Counted from the stretch's first letter, positions 34,143 through 46,938 are shown. The stretch: DNA of 64,000 nucleotides from Antilocapra americana (GCA_007570785.1 ML664161.1:929658-993657); one strand, 5' to 3'. A program made the numbers and translations. The notes: generated by a model not told the origin, from the sequence alone.

Positions 34143-37100
34143 ATGTTGATTTGAAAAAAGAAACATATCTCAGGATACCTCTAAAGATTGGCCAGTTGGA
34201 ATGTGGCATAAATGAGAGATGTTAGAAGAAACATAACTGAAGTGGGATTTTAAAAGGTAACTAAATGAGAAGATGGGAGAGAGTTTTATCATAGGTTGAT
34301 TTTGCTTTTGCTTATATCCTGAGGGAAAGAAGTGAGAGAAAGGAAAACACTGGCACTGATAGAGTAGAAATGATGGATGGTACATCACTGAAAAAGTAGT
34401 GATAGCATTGAAAAAGAAATCATTCTGGCTGCTGTTGAAAAAGCAGATATAATGTTGAGATTTTATAATACCACCAACATTTGAAAATGAGATGCATTTA
34501 TTGACCTAAATTAATTAATTATATATACAACACAATTATTAAATGATTCCAAGTGTGGAAATATTTGGAGAGCATTTAAAAAATTTAATAAATTAAAATT
34601 AAAGGAGGTGTCAATTTTATCTTTAATTTGGTGAGACATGGATTACTGGATTTGCAATTGTTTGGATTTCCAGGTATCAAGGAGATTCTTATATTTACCA
34701 AGTTATCTAGAGAAAAAAATGTGTTTTCCCTCTAGAAAAAGCAACCCAATATTCTTCTTGGATTATTTCTTAGAGAACACAGTACTCTTACTTAAACAAG
34801 TTATCTTGATAAAGGCATGCATTTAATATCAGGAAATATATTATAAAAGTACATGTATGAAAGTAAGTTAATTTATATAGGCCATATAAAGTCATTCTTT
34901 ACATGCTTTTTTGAAAGTGAACTAAAATAATGTATTAGAAATAATCCATTAATTAAAATAATGTATTAGAAATGATCCATAGATTGCAACAGAGAATTTT
35001 TAGTGATATTACTGCTTTTCGTCCACCATAATATCTCTTTGTCACAAGAATACTTCCTTTTTTTAAAGCCAGTTGGTTATGTTTAGCCTATACAAAGACT
35101 ACTTATGTTTTCCATTTAGTTTTTTTCTTTACTGTCTGAAAGGAGTCTTTTCCTCTTCCTGGTGAATGTGGCCATCCTGACTGAAAATCTGTACACAGAA
35201 AATGCGGTCTTACTCTTAAATTCAGCCATGGCTACAACAGACATCACATCTTTCTTCAGCCTATTCCCACACATTGCAATCTGATTTTAAAATAGCTTTT
35301 TTCATTTTTCATTCTATAAACCCTGCTATCATTTTTATTGAAAATTTAGATATTTGAGAGTCTCAAAGCCAACCTCTGTGCTATTGAAACCAGTACATCT
35401 CCTCTCTGTGAAATAATAAAGCACATATTTTAACTCTTAACTAATTACCTAAAATAGAAGTGTAATTTTTCCATTTTATCTTCTTTCAACACAAAAATTA
35501 TATTAAACAAAGTAATTATTTGAATATTTCAGTGTCTCCCAATTCAGCTAAGGTGTAATTAGAAATATATATTGACATTGGGAAATAAAATATGAACAGT
35601 TATAAGCTTTGATACACTACAACTCTTTTAAATAAAAAATAAATATCAAAATTAAATTAATTAGTTAGTTTCCTTTAAAATGTTATAATACCATAGCAAA
35701 ATGCTTGTCAATAGTTCTAAGCACACTTAAAGTGCAAGATAATGAAACATTTTCAAAAAGCAAGGCAAGGTAATAAACAACTTTTTAATGTTTTTTTCCA
35801 AGTACTGATCATTACAACATAGATGTGGTTTATAAAATTAAAAACAAAAATTATACAAACATTTTTAAGCAAAACAATCTAATGCTACAAAAAATACCAA
35901 CAACTAAATTTCTGTGATGAGAATAAGAGATTGCACAATAGAACATACCAATACTTACCAGTTTTTATCTATTTTTATGCAATGATTCTCATCTAAATTT
36001 TAAACCCCTTAGCTGAATTGTGTAATCCAAAATAAAATTCTAAACATATCTGATTTAGTGTTTTACTATTTAAAAAGTCAGTCATTTTAAGATCAAATTT
36101 TCATTGTAACATAAAGAGTAGTTTAAATGTATTTGTTGAAACATGCATGTAGCATCTACATATGTAAATATAGTCTAAAGATTCAGTTCATTTTCCTTTA
36201 AACACACTGTAGCTATAATCAGTGTTGGCTGAAACGAACATCGTCTTTACATCACATACAATCTAGCTGTCCATTTTTAAACTTTCTAAAATCAACAAAT
36301 AGTTGACAATTTACAAATATGTCTTTTATCATCTTCATGCTGAAGGGATCATCATTAGAACCCAGACAGTGGGTTGTCTTATGTGCAGATGTGGTTAGAA
36401 CCTGATAAAAGAGGCCTACAAAAGTCCTTTCATATGAATGAGTAAACATTCAAATTCAAGTTCTTTCTTGAGTTTTATTCTTCTTCCAGGACTAACAGGT
36501 ACTATAATTTCTTCTTCAGAGAAATTTTAGAAGTATTGTTCATGTTTCATAAAACTTGTTACTGTCAGATGGTTTTCAGTGCATACAGATGATGGGAGAT
36601 GGGAAAAAATTGTTTCTACCCTCCAATGCCTAAAACAATCTGTGCCTCTTTCTTTATAACTTATCTAGAGAATGGCAGTTATATCAAAATACAGAAAATA
36701 TTCACAATGCTACATTCCCAACTTTTTGCTAAAGAAAGTGCTTTATTAATTAAATAGGGGTAGTGGCCACCTGCTTGTGTTTGGTATTCTCTTTCAAAGC
36801 TACTCACTACTAAGAGACAGGATAGATCTTCAAAATACATCATCTACTATGTTGCAACCATTTTAAAGCAGAGATCCTGTTTTGTGTCTTGTTACAATCC
36901 CTGCCACTTTTTAAAAATACTATTAAATGATATGGTTTCAAAACATAATTTTACTCATTCAGATTCCTGTTTACACCTCTTCAGTTCCTCCTCCATGTTT
37001 TCATTGTAAAGTAAACTTTTGGAGCATGATATTTCTGCAGGTCCTCAAGGTCTATCATAACTATTACTCTTTCTCTCTTATTTTTTCATAAGTATCCAAT

Positions 37101-37335
37101 TAATCCTAAAGTTTGATCAATTTTGCCATCCAAATATCTCATTTTCATAATTTCATTCACATTGTATTTAGCATAATTAAGGTAGCAATTCAAGAATTAA
37201 ATAAGCACTAGAAAAAATCACTGTATAAGTATCTACTTAAAATTATCTACCTAACATCTTTGCTAGAATTTAGGTACGCATTTTTTACTGTCCGATCATA
37301 AAGTACTAGCTTATAGTTATTCCAGTTTAGTTGCT
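34143..37335. other. Long unassigned AT-rich stretch
   Basis: About 3.2 kb without a recognised family. A 27-bp unit is repeated once with a 31-bp period (34923-34949 and 34954-34980, one mismatch), starting taaaataatgtattagaa. The frames at 34170-34388, 34638-34826 and 36252-36449 have no support. This is one of the largest repeat-free parts of the window by my reading. Confidence 0.4.
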
Positions 37336-37336
37336 A

Positions 37337-39275
37337 ACTCTTTAGTTTCTCTTCTATTTCTGCCATTAGAATGCTATCATTTGCATATCTGAGATTGTTG
37401 ATATTCTTCCTGTGTCTTGATTCCCTTTTATGATTTATCCAGCTGACATTTCCCATGATATACTTTGCATGTAAGTTAAATAAGCAAGCTGACAATATAC
37501 AGCCTTGTTGTATTCCTTTCCCAGTTTGAACCAGTCAGTCGTCCCATGTCTGGTTCCATGATGCTTCTTGACCTACATACAAGTTTCTCTGCAACTACAT
37601 GAAATGCAGCACACCAGGTCCCTGTGTACTTCACTATATCTCAGAGCTTGCTCAGATTTATTCCCATTTATTCAGTGATGCTATCTAACCATCTCATCCT
37701 CTTACACCCTCTTCTCCTTTTGCCTTTATTCTATCTGAGCATCAGGGCCTTTTCCAATTAGTTGGTGCTTCGCATCGCGTGGCAAAAGTATTGGAGCTTC
37801 CACTTCAGTAGCAGTCCTTCCAATAAATATTTAGGAATTATTTCCTTTAGGATTGACTGGTTTGATCTCCCTGCAGTCCAAAGGACTCTCAAGAGTCTTC
37901 TCCAGCACCATGGTTTGAAAGCATCAGTTCTTTTGTGCTCAGCTTTCTTTGTGGTCCAACTCTCACATTTGTGCATGACTATGTCTGCAGTGATTTTGGA
38001 ACTCTCAAAAATAAAATCTGTCATTGTTTCTATGTTTTCTCCTTCTATTTGTCATGAAGTGATGGGACCAAATCATAAAGTGACCAGATCACTTCATGGC
38101 AATTAGATGGGGAAACAATGGAGACAGTGACAGACTTTATTTTTAGGGGCTCCAAAATCACTGCAGATGGTGACTGCAGCAATGAAATTAAAAGACACTT
38201 GCTCCTTGGAAGAAAAGCTATGACAAACCTAGACAGCATATTAAAAAGCAGAGACATTACTTTGCTGCAAAAGTCTATAGAGTCAAAGCTATGGTTTTTC
38301 CAGTAGTCATGTACGGAGTTGGACCATAAAGAAATCTGAGCAATGAAGAATTGATGCTTTTGAACTGTGGTGTTGGAGAAGACTTGTGAGAGTCCCTTGG
38401 ACTGCAAGAAGATCCAACCAGTCAATCCTAAAGGAAATCCATCCTGAATAGTCACTGGAAGGACTGATGCTGAAGCTCTAATACTTTGGCCACCTAATGT
38501 GAAAAACTGACTCATTGGAAAAGACCCTGATGCTGGGAAAGATTGAATGCAGGAGGAAAAGGGGGAGTCAGATGATGAAGTGGTTGGATGGCATCACTGA
38601 CTTGATATTCATGAGTTTGAGTAGACTCCAGGAATGGGTGATGGACAGGGTAGCCTGGTGTGCTACAGTCCATGGGGTCACAAAGAGTTGGGCATGACTG
38701 AATAACTGAACTGAACTAAACTGATGGGACCAGATGTTATAATCTTAGTTTTTTGAATGGTGTTTTAAGTCAGCCTTTTCACTCTCCCCTTTCACCCTGA
38801 TCAAGAGGCTCGTTAGTTTCTCTTCTATTTCTTCTATTAGAATACTATCATCTGGATATCTGAGGTTGTTGTTATTTTCCCCAGTGTTTTTATTCCCTTT
38901 TATGATTTATCCAGCTGGCATTTCCCATGATACACTCCACATGTAAGTTAAATAAGCAAGGTGACAATATATAGCCTTGTCATATTCCTTTCCCCATTTG
39001 AACCAGTCAGTTGTTCCATGTCTGGTTCCATGATGCTTCTTGACCTACATACAGGTTTCTCAGGATATAGGTAAGCTGATCTGGTATTCCCATCTCTTTA
39101 AAAATTTTTCACAGTTTGTTGTGATCCACACAGCAAAAACTTTAGTGTAGCCTATGAAGCAGAAATAGGTGCTTTTTTCTGGAATTCCCTTGGTTTCTCT
39201 TTGATCCAACAAATATAGGCAATTTGATCTCTGGTTCCTCTGCTTCTTTGAAACCCAGCTTGAACATCTGGAATT
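37337..39275 (-). mobile_element. Antisense BovB complex with partial internal duplication
   Basis: Reading the minus strand from the right: RT-domain sequence (39275 to 38736), a break caused by a sense BovB (38074-38721), the rest of ORF2 and 3' region (38073 to about 37587), then a second copy of an RT-domain segment (37586 to 37337). The segments at 38806-39065 and 37345-37586 are about 85-90% alike by eye and share cccttttatgatttatccag, absent from the other BovB copies in this window. The terminal ~45 bp of the BovB 3' end are missing at the 37587 junction. Confidence 0.82.
38074..38721 (+). mobile_element. Sense BovB 3' end inserted in antisense BovB, 14-bp TSD
   Basis: Starts near cacttcatggcaattagatg and runs to the BovB terminus (gaactgaactaaactg). 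Flanks tgatgggaccaaat (38060-38073) and tgatgggaccagat (38722-38735) differ at one base and form the TSD. The insert begins at almost the same point in BovB sequence (cccatcacttcatgg) at which the host copy is interrupted, so the two 3' halves face each other as a large inverted repeat. Confidence 0.9.
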
Positions 39276-39282
39276 TCTAGGC

Positions 39283-39345
39283 TCATGTCCATGGGGTCAC
39301 AAAGAGTTGAACATAACTGAAGTTATTAAGCATGTATGCACGTAT
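39283..39345 (+). mobile_element. Bov-tA 3' end fragment
   Basis: gtccatggggtcacaaagag followed by ttgaacataactgaag and a catgtatgcacg tail is the last ~60 bp of a sense Bov-tA. It is heavily 5'-truncated and abuts the BovB. Confidence 0.75.
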
Positions 39346-39349
39346 GTGT

Positions 39350-39905
39350 CTTGCTCCCTAATAAAATTACTTTTTCTCTGAATTCCTTTTGATTTTTTAT
39401 GCAGACAATCATATCATCTCTATAAAAAGTTTTACTTTATTCAAATTTATGTATGTATTTTATTTCTTCTTTCTCATCTCTTCTATATTGACGCCTAGTA
39501 CAAATTTGGAAACAAATGGAGCGAATGTACACAAGAACAGTGTTGACGATTTTAGATAGAAACTATATTTTCAATATTGGGCTTTCTCCTTTCTATTCCA
39601 AGTTTCCTTAGAGATTTTTCATGACTTTTTCTTTTCAAAACCATCTTTTATTTGTTAAAATGATCATATGCTTTTTAATCATATTATTTTCTATTTTAAC
39701 ATAATGATGTACATTAATTTTTGTTATTAAGCTAATTTTGAATATATGGTGTAAAATTCAATTCTTTTCAAGCTGCAATTTTTAAAAATTATGCTAAAAT
39801 AAACTTTATGTACCTACCATTTACTGATTTCACCTGATATTTGGCAAAGAAGATCAAGATTTTTTTTTCCTTCTGCACTTTTTTTTTCAGTTATCATTTT
39901 ACATT
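39350..39905. other. Unassigned AT-rich DNA
   Basis: 39370-39600 has the T-rich composition of antisense old L1 ORF2 (gcagacaatcatatcatctc, then ttctatattgacgcctagta), so it may be a detached fragment of the L1 that follows. Not certain. Confidence 0.4.
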
Positions 39906-39917
39906 TAAAATAAAAGA

Positions 39918-40043
39918 CAGAGGGAGATTCAGAAAGAGGGGACATACATATACCTATGGCTGGTTTATGTTGAAGTATGACTGAAACCAACACAATATTG
40001 TAAAGCAATTATCCTTGAATTGAAAATAAATACATTTTAAAAA
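39918..40043 (+). mobile_element. Very short L1 3' end
   Basis: ggagattcagaaagagggga, catacctatggctggttta-type sequence, then caacacaatattgtaaagca and an attatccttgaattg-A-rich tail are the last ~125 bp of the L1 3' UTR. Flanks with aaaataaa on both sides may be the TSD. Confidence 0.82.
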
Positions 40044-40059
40044 TAAAATAAGAGGAGAT

Positions 40060-42960
40060 GGTACAGTGTTATCATATACTCCCTCCCCAACTCATAATTT
40101 CCCTTATTAGTAACATTTCATTTTAGCATGGTACATTTGTTACCACTGATGAACCACTATTGATATATAATTATTAACTAAACTCCATAGTTTATATTAG
40201 GATTCATGCTCTGTGCTATACAGTTATTTGTGTTTTCTAAAAAAGAATAATACTATGTATCTGCTTTTAGAATAGCATGCAGATTATTTTAATGTTATAA
40301 AAATTCTGTTCCATGTGTTCATCCCTCCCCACTTCTACTTCATCCCTAAATCTGACTTCATACTCTTAGAAATATATATTTAATTTCCTCCATATCTTTT
40401 CATGGCTTGATTGCCCATTTCTTTTTGTCAATAAAAGCACCATAGTTTGTTTATCCATTTATCTATAGTAGGACATTTTGGTTGGTTTCAATTTTTTGCA
40501 GCATTCATATACAGATTTTTGTGTTGATGTATTTATCAACTCATTCATTGCATAAATTTCTTGGCAAATATTGCTGGATTATATGATATGCATGTGTTTG
40601 GCCTCATAAGAGACTTTCAAAGTTTCCTTCTATATAGCTCTACCAATTTGCATTCCTATTATCAGTGAATGAAATTTCCTCTCTCTCTGAATTCTCCTTA
40701 GCATGTGATATTTACAATCTTTTGGATTTCATACAATCTTGGGTGTATACTGGTATCTCACTATTATTTCAATTTTTAATCCCTTAATAATGTGATGATG
40801 GTCATATTTTCATATGCTTATTTGCCATCTGTATCTCTTCTTTGGTGAGAAGTCTATAGGCTTATTACAGCTGCTTATTTTCTTATTGCTAAATTTGAAA
40901 ATGTCTTTGTATACTGGGTGGCAGTACTTTATCATATATATGTTTTTAAAATATTTCCTGTATGTGGCTTTTTAAAAAATATTCCCTTAGCAGTGCCATT
41001 AACAGATAAAACATGTTCAATTTTAAATTAATTAATATAATTTTTTTCTTCATGGATTGTGATTTTGGTATTGTGTCTAAAACTCATTATGAAACCCACA
41101 GTCATCTAAATTTTCTCCTATGGTATCTTCTAGAAGTTAGATAAGTATTGCATTTTTAATTTAGATCTACAATCCATTTCAAGTTAATTTTAGTGAAATT
41201 TTGTGAAAGAGGGAAGGTCAATTACTAGGCTTATTTTTATTTTTTTAATTTTTGAGTATGAATGCCCAATTGTTCTATCTTAATTTATAGCAAAAGAATA
41301 AACACTCTTTCTTCCCCTATTAAACTGTCTTTGCTCCTTTGTTAAAAATCAATGTGTATGCGCACACAAATACACACACTGGGCTCTTTATTCTGTCCCA
41401 CTGATATATCTGTGTGCTATTTAGCTAATACCACACTGCCTTAATTATTGTACTTTTATAGTAAGTCACAAAGTTGAGTAGTATTAGTCTTCTGACTGTT
41501 CTTCACCTTCAATACCATGTTGGCTATTCTGGGTCTTTTGTCTTTCCATAAAAACTTTGCATTTATTTCATCACTTTCCACAAAATAACTTGCTGGGATT
41601 TGGGTTGGAATTGCCTTGAGTCAAGTTGAAAAAAACTGAGATCTTGACAGTATTTAGTCTTCCTATCCTTGTACATGAAGTATCTCTCTATTTATTTATA
41701 TCTCTAATATTTTTATCAGAACTTTATAGTTTTGCTCACATAGTTATTATACAATTTTTACAGATTCATACCTAAGTAATTCATGAAATAAGATTAATAT
41801 AAAGAATAAAAACATTTTGCTTTCATATTTTTCTGCTCTAGCACTCTTGCTTTTTATGGAGATTTGCATCTCTGACCTTTTTATTATCCTTTCTAAATAA
41901 CTAATTTTAATACTTCTTGCAAGGCAAATATGTTTTCTGAGTTGCTTAAAACTGAACTTTTTTTTTCCAGATTTAGACATTTCTTGGTGGAAAGCTTCTT
42001 ATTTACCAAAACAAGCTTATTTAACATTTTTCTTGAATACAGGGTAATTTAGATTTTTTTACTTCTTCTTGGGTCGTTTGTCTATTTCAAATTGTTTACA
42101 TATTTCATCTAAATTGTCAAATTTTCTAACATAAAATTTAATAGCATTCTTTTATTATTTTTAATGTCTGTAATAATTGCAAAACTTCTCTGCCTTGTTG
42201 TTGCTACTCTTTACTTTTGTGATCACCTTTATTAGCCTTGCTAAAATTTTATCATCTCATTAAATTTGTTAAATAATCCATTTTTTTTGTTTTCTTAAAT
42301 TTCTTCATTGTTTTCCTGTTTTCTATTCTATGATTTCTCTTTTCTTTATCATTTTCTTCCATCTGCTTATTTTGTGTAGAATTTGCTCTTCTTTTTACAT
42401 GTTTTAACCAGAAACCTCACACCACTGATTTTATATCATCCGTCTTCTCTAACATTATATTGTAATATGCCAACTTGCTTCAGTCATGTCTTACTCTTTG
42501 TGACCTTGTGAACTACAGCCTGCCAGGCTCCTCTATCCACAGGATTCTCCAGGCAAGAATACTAGACTGTACCATGCCCTCATTCAGGGAAAATTCCCTA
42601 CCCAGGGACCAAACCCACATCTCTTACATCTCCTGCATTGGCAGATGGGCTCTTTATCATTAGCATCCCCTGGGAAGACCTATATTGTAATATAGATCCA
42701 AACATTACTGCATAAGCCCTAATGTGTCTGCATTTCACCCATTTTGAATGTTGTATTTTCATTATCATTCCTCTTGAAATACTTTATGTTTCTTATGATT
42801 TATTATTTGATTCCCATATTGCTTAAAATGTTTTTAAATTTCTAGTGCTTTAATTTCACATATTTTGCAGTTAATTTATAATTCGATTCCATTTTAGTAA
42901 GAAAATAGATATACTCTTCCACAAGTTTAATTAATGTTGAGGTTTTACTGGATGCAGTGG
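40060..42960 (-). mobile_element. Ancient L1 (L1M-type), ORF2 and 3' UTR, hosting a Bov-tA
   Basis: Antisense old L1. The 3' UTR reads tggtacatttgttaccactg and accactattgatatataatt (40130-40165). ORF2 blocks follow: tttgtttatccatttatcta, tatttgccatctgtatctct, ttctcctatggtatcttcta, actgggctctttattctgtc, atgttggctattctgggtct, aaaataacttgctgggattt. 41770-42040 matches poorly and may be a foreign or deleted part; 42040-42460 returns to ORF2-like sequence. Bov-tA sits at 42469-42680. Past 42700 the match fades. Confidence 0.78.
42469..42680 (-). mobile_element. Bov-tA SINE with 13-bp TSD inside ancient L1
   Basis: Antisense copy: caacttgcttcagtcatgtc, aggcaagaatactagactg, acatctcctgcattggcaga, cccctgggaagacc. 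The perfect direct repeat tatattgtaatat is at 42456-42468 and 42681-42693. Confidence 0.95.
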
Positions 42961-42964
42961 AGAG

Positions 42965-45112
42965 CTCATAGGCTATTGTTTAGAATATCGACTCAGGAAA
43001 GCAATGAATTAAGCTCTGGGAGTTTCTCTTGAGGACTCAAGCAAAGTACACACTTTTGCTTGAAATGAAGATGCAAGCCCTGAGAACAGAACCGTATAGT
43101 GATACCAGTTTTTGGAAGTAACTAAGTAAAAACAAAGACCTTAACAAAATGAACTATGGACTATTTCTTATTTAGAGACTGCATGAATACTGGAGACTGA
43201 ATCTAATGTGATTCTACCTTGAAAGATATGGCAAATATCTGCATAACTGAGCTCTGAGCTTGGCACACAGAGAATGATTACCACCAGCAAAATAGAATCA
43301 GAGACCATTCTTAATCTTTCTGATCTGGATAGCAAAAGAGTTTTGATTATCAGTTGAGAGGGGAGGGAAAAAGAACATTACTATAACTAAATTAGTTTCT
43401 ATTCTAGCCTGGGTCAATTTCAACAAGATTATGCCCATTTAGAACATTATAATGTTGCCTGCTTTTAAGGCTTGAGAAGCAATTTTCACTAGATTTTGCA
43501 AACAAGACCACTAAGTTTAAAAATAGCTGTATTGAGAATTTACTTAACAAAGGATTAATTTCAGTCTCTGCAGGTTAGCTCAATTAATTGATGACATATC
43601 ATCTCTAACCCATTGAGCAAACTGACGTAAAAAGAGGAGAGTAATTTTTTAACAGTAATAGGTCACTGTTAATTTGGGGCATGCTGCTAAATGATCCCAC
43701 AGAATGTTTTACAGTGCTGGGACAGATAAAATTCAGGCAGATTTTGGCTCTGAAAAACAGAGCAATAAATGAAGCTTTATTAGAGGTTGCTGATAATATC
43801 AGTATTTTTTCTCCAATACCAAGAGTTATTCTGTGAAAAAGAAGTTACAGGACAATGATGTTAAATCCCTCTCTTTTGTACGCTAGATTCATTTTACAAA
43901 GTGAATAATTTTACAGAAATAAGAGGTACAAATAAATAAAATTTCAACAGAATCCCAGGCTATTATTTTCCTGGAACACGCTTGATACAGTATTACCACA
44001 AACCACAGTAAGTACCTATTGAATCAGGTTAAATTTGAACAAAGCAATATACACTGTGATTTTTCTTATACCCATGGTGCCATGGTACAAACAGTATAAT
44101 GCATTAGCACTATCCTAAGAAGCTTTCAGATTCAAGAGCCAGTGGTTAGAATTCTAGACCTATGATGCACCAGCTACAAAAGTCCATCCACTTACCAAAA
44201 TCTGCATGGTCTTGTGACACAGAGCTGGCTGTGGATCTGGCCTGCAGGGGAGGAGATCATGACATGACCATTATTTCTGGTCTGACTTAGCCAGAAATTC
44301 TTCTAACCAGTCAACATATTTTACTTTATGATCTCTGTGATAAGAAATCCCTAATTATGCAAATCCTTCAAGAATGAGAACATTGTAAGCTTGATACATA
44401 TTATGAACATGACGAATGTTTAGTAGATAGGGAATTATTAAACTTAATAAAAATTTTAATCACAATATTCATAAATTGGGGATACACTAGAACATTTTGT
44501 TGTGTCATTAAGGGGAAAAGAGGAGATAAATATTCTAGATTGGTGTACATTGTTCATTGAACCAGAGAAAGCATCCTTTTTTAATTGAGAAAATGAATTC
44601 AAGGCTGATCTTGCTTAGTAAAAAGAGTAAGTGTATTTGCAAGAATTGTTAGGATTATAGGAGAATATCATGGCAACCATAAAGTTCCTGTGAGTTGAAT
44701 AGCCAGCAATACTTTCCATAGTTTTCCAAAAGACTTTTCCCTCCTTAGCACTTTCCCCTTACTCATTTCTAAAACCAGTTATGCTGCTGCTGGCAAATAA
44801 AATTTCCCTGGACTTATTTGTGTGTCTTTAAAAGCACTAGCTTCCTGAGCCATAGAAACATATGTGCTATAAAATTAGGTAACATTGGTTTTCACTCCTT
44901 CAAGACACACTTTCACAAATTGTAATGATTATCTCTGCATCTGTTTGTTTAAAGTTTGTTCTATGTCACAAGCCAAATTGTTACATCTAAGGACAGGCAC
45001 CTAGGTTAGCCAGGCTAGATGGTAGACATACCTCCATAGGGACTTACATTTCAAGCAAAATTAGCCACAGAAGTTGGAGACATCTTTTGAAAGTAAAAGT
45101 AGAAACAAGAAG
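42965..45112. other. Unassigned DNA
   Basis: About 2.1 kb, less AT-rich in places (43000-43330, 44080-44290), with no family I can name and no supported frame. It could be single-copy sequence. Confidence 0.4.
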
Positions 45113-45117
45113 GCTAA

Positions 45118-45212
45118 TCCCCATGGACAGAGGATCCTGGTGGACTGCAGTCTATAGGGTCACAAAAAGTCAGACATGACTGAGCGACTAAGCACAGCAT
45201 GGCACAGCAAAG
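45118..45212 (+). mobile_element. Bov-tA 3' fragment
   Basis: ccccatggacagaggatcct, gtcacaaaaagtcagacatg, actgagcgactaagcac: the last ~90 bp of a sense Bov-tA, 5'-truncated. Confidence 0.88.
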
Positions 45213-45314
45213 GGTTAAATTAGGAATAAGTATCATGAGAGTTCCCAAGAGGAAAACTGCCTCCTTCACCTTTTCAGCAGAAGTAAGTCATTTAATCTCA
45301 TCCCTTGCCTAAGA

Positions 45315-45586
45315 TGGAGAAGGCAATGGCACCCCACTCCAGTACTCTTGCCTGGAAAATCCCATGGACAGAGGAGCCTGGTAGGCTGCAGTCGATGTGG
45401 TCATGAAGAGTTGGACAGGACTGAGTGACTTCACTTTCATTTTTCACTTTCATACATTGGAGAAGGAAATGGCAACCCACTCCAGTGTTCTTGCCTGGAG
45501 AATTCCAGGGATGAGGGAGCCTGGTGGGCTGCCATATGGGGTCAAACAGAGAAACAACTAAAGTGACTTAGCAGCAGCAGCAGCAG
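45315..45586 (+). mobile_element. Bov-A2 SINE (dimeric) with 11-bp TSD
   Basis: Unit 1 starts ggagaaggcaatggcacccc; the linker is ttcactttcatttttcactt; unit 2 starts ggagaaggaaatggcaaccc. It ends in (AGC)n (cagcagcagcagcagc). Flanks cttgcctaaga (45304-45314) and cttgcctgaga (45587-45597) differ at one base. Confidence 0.94.
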
Positions 45587-45659
45587 CTTGCCTGAGAAGC
45601 ATTCAACTACTCATATAGAACAATTGACCTCGTTTTCATCAGGTTGCCCTCAGAATAAG

Positions 45660-45792
45660 GGAAGGTTTGATCTGAAGATCTGGAAAATCCTCTAGAGTAG
45701 GAAATGGCAACCCATTCCAGTGTTCTTGTCTGGAAAATTCCATGGACAAAGGAGCCTGGGTACAGACACAACTGAGCACGCAAGTAGGAGTA
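45660..45792 (+). mobile_element. Bov-tA SINE fragment
   Basis: aggtttgatctgaagatctg, ggaaatggcaacccattcca, tcttgtctggaaaattccat, ggtacagacacaactgagca. The head is degraded and about 25 bp near the 3' end are missing. Confidence 0.85.
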
Positions 45793-45826
45793 ACGGCTAG
45801 GGCACTGGTTCTCTGTATACTTATTT

Positions 45827-46556
45827 CAGTTCAGTTCAGTTGCTCAGTCGTATCTGACTCTTTGCGACCCCATGAATCACAGCACGCCAGGCCTCCCTGT
45901 CCGTCACCAACTCCCAAAGTTTACCCAAACTCATGTCCATTGAGTTGGTGATGCCATCCAGCCATCTCATCCTCTGTCGTCCTCTTCCCCTCCTGCCCCC
46001 AATCCTTCCCAGCATCAGGGTCTTTTCCAATGAATCATCTCTTCACATGAGGTGACCAAAGGATTGGAGTTTTAGCTTCAACATCAGTCCTTCCAGTGAA
46101 CACCCAGGACTGATATCCTTTGGAATGGCCTGGTTGGATCTTCTTGCAGTTCAAGGGACTGTCAAGAGTCTTCCCCAGCACCACAGTTCAAAAGCATCAA
46201 TTCTTGGTGCTCAGCTTTCTTCAAAGTCCAACTCTCACATCCATACATGACTACTGGAAAAACTATAGCCTTGACTAGACAGATTTTTGTTGACAAAGCA
46301 ATGTCTCTGCTTTTTAATATGCTATCTAGGTTGGTCATAACCTTCCTTCCAAGGAGTAAGCATCTTTTAATTTCATGGCTACACTCACAATCTGCAGTGA
46401 TTTTGGAGCCCCCCAAAATAAAGTCTGACATTGTTTCCACTCTTACCCCCTCTATTTGCCATGAAGTGATGGGACCAGATGCCATGATCTTAGTTTTCTG
46501 AATGTTGAGCTTTAAGCCAACTTTTTCACTCTCCTCTTTCACTTTCATCAAGAGGC
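45827..46556 (-). mobile_element. BovB LINE 3' end
   Basis: Antisense copy from the 3' terminus (cagttcagttcagttgctca) through the C-terminal domain to tcaagaggc at 46556, where BovB similarity stops. It is close to the BovB sequence I know, so probably among the younger copies here. No firm TSD was found. Confidence 0.94.
46162..46551 (-). pseudogene. BovB ORF2 C-terminal fragment, 129 codons open
   Basis: The frame reads MKVKEESEKVGLKLNIQKTK, then SDFILGGSKITADCECSHEI, KRCLLLGRKVMTNLDSILKS and MYGCESWTLKKAEHQELMLL. The sequence starts just after the YADD motif would occur and ends by frameshift (NCGAGEDS) where WCWRRLL would be expected. Catalytic RT residues and the endonuclease are absent, so it cannot move on its own. 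Confidence 0.88.
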
Positions 46557-46559
46557 AAA

Positions 46560-46938
46560 TCTGTCTCTGATCTAAAATACTCTGTACACATTCAGGATTA
46601 ACTTAATAAGGATGAATATTAAAATCCAATAAGTGATATAGCTCTCCTTTGCTTTTAATTTTATTTCCTCTTATTTTTTTTTCTTCTGGTTGAACATCTC
46701 AATATACATATTTCACATTTAGAAACAAGTTTTATATTTTAATATGATATTTAAATTATGTAAGCCTGTTTATATTTTTACATTTAATCTAGTTTTATTC
46801 TCTTTACAATAAAATATAGGTATATTTCTTATACGGGATTTGGTAATTTTGCACTTTGATATCACATCCACAAACAATTCACTCCTGGCTCTATGTACCA
46901 TGAATTGTGTGGCACAAGAAACGATTTAATCCCTGCTC
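46560..46938. other. Unassigned AT-rich DNA
   Basis: No family is recognised. Confidence 0.4.

Noticed and set aside
36252..36449. A 65-codon minus-strand frame in a long repeat-free stretch, considered as an exon
   Set aside because: No flanking AG/GT pair fits the frame, and the peptide resembles nothing I know.
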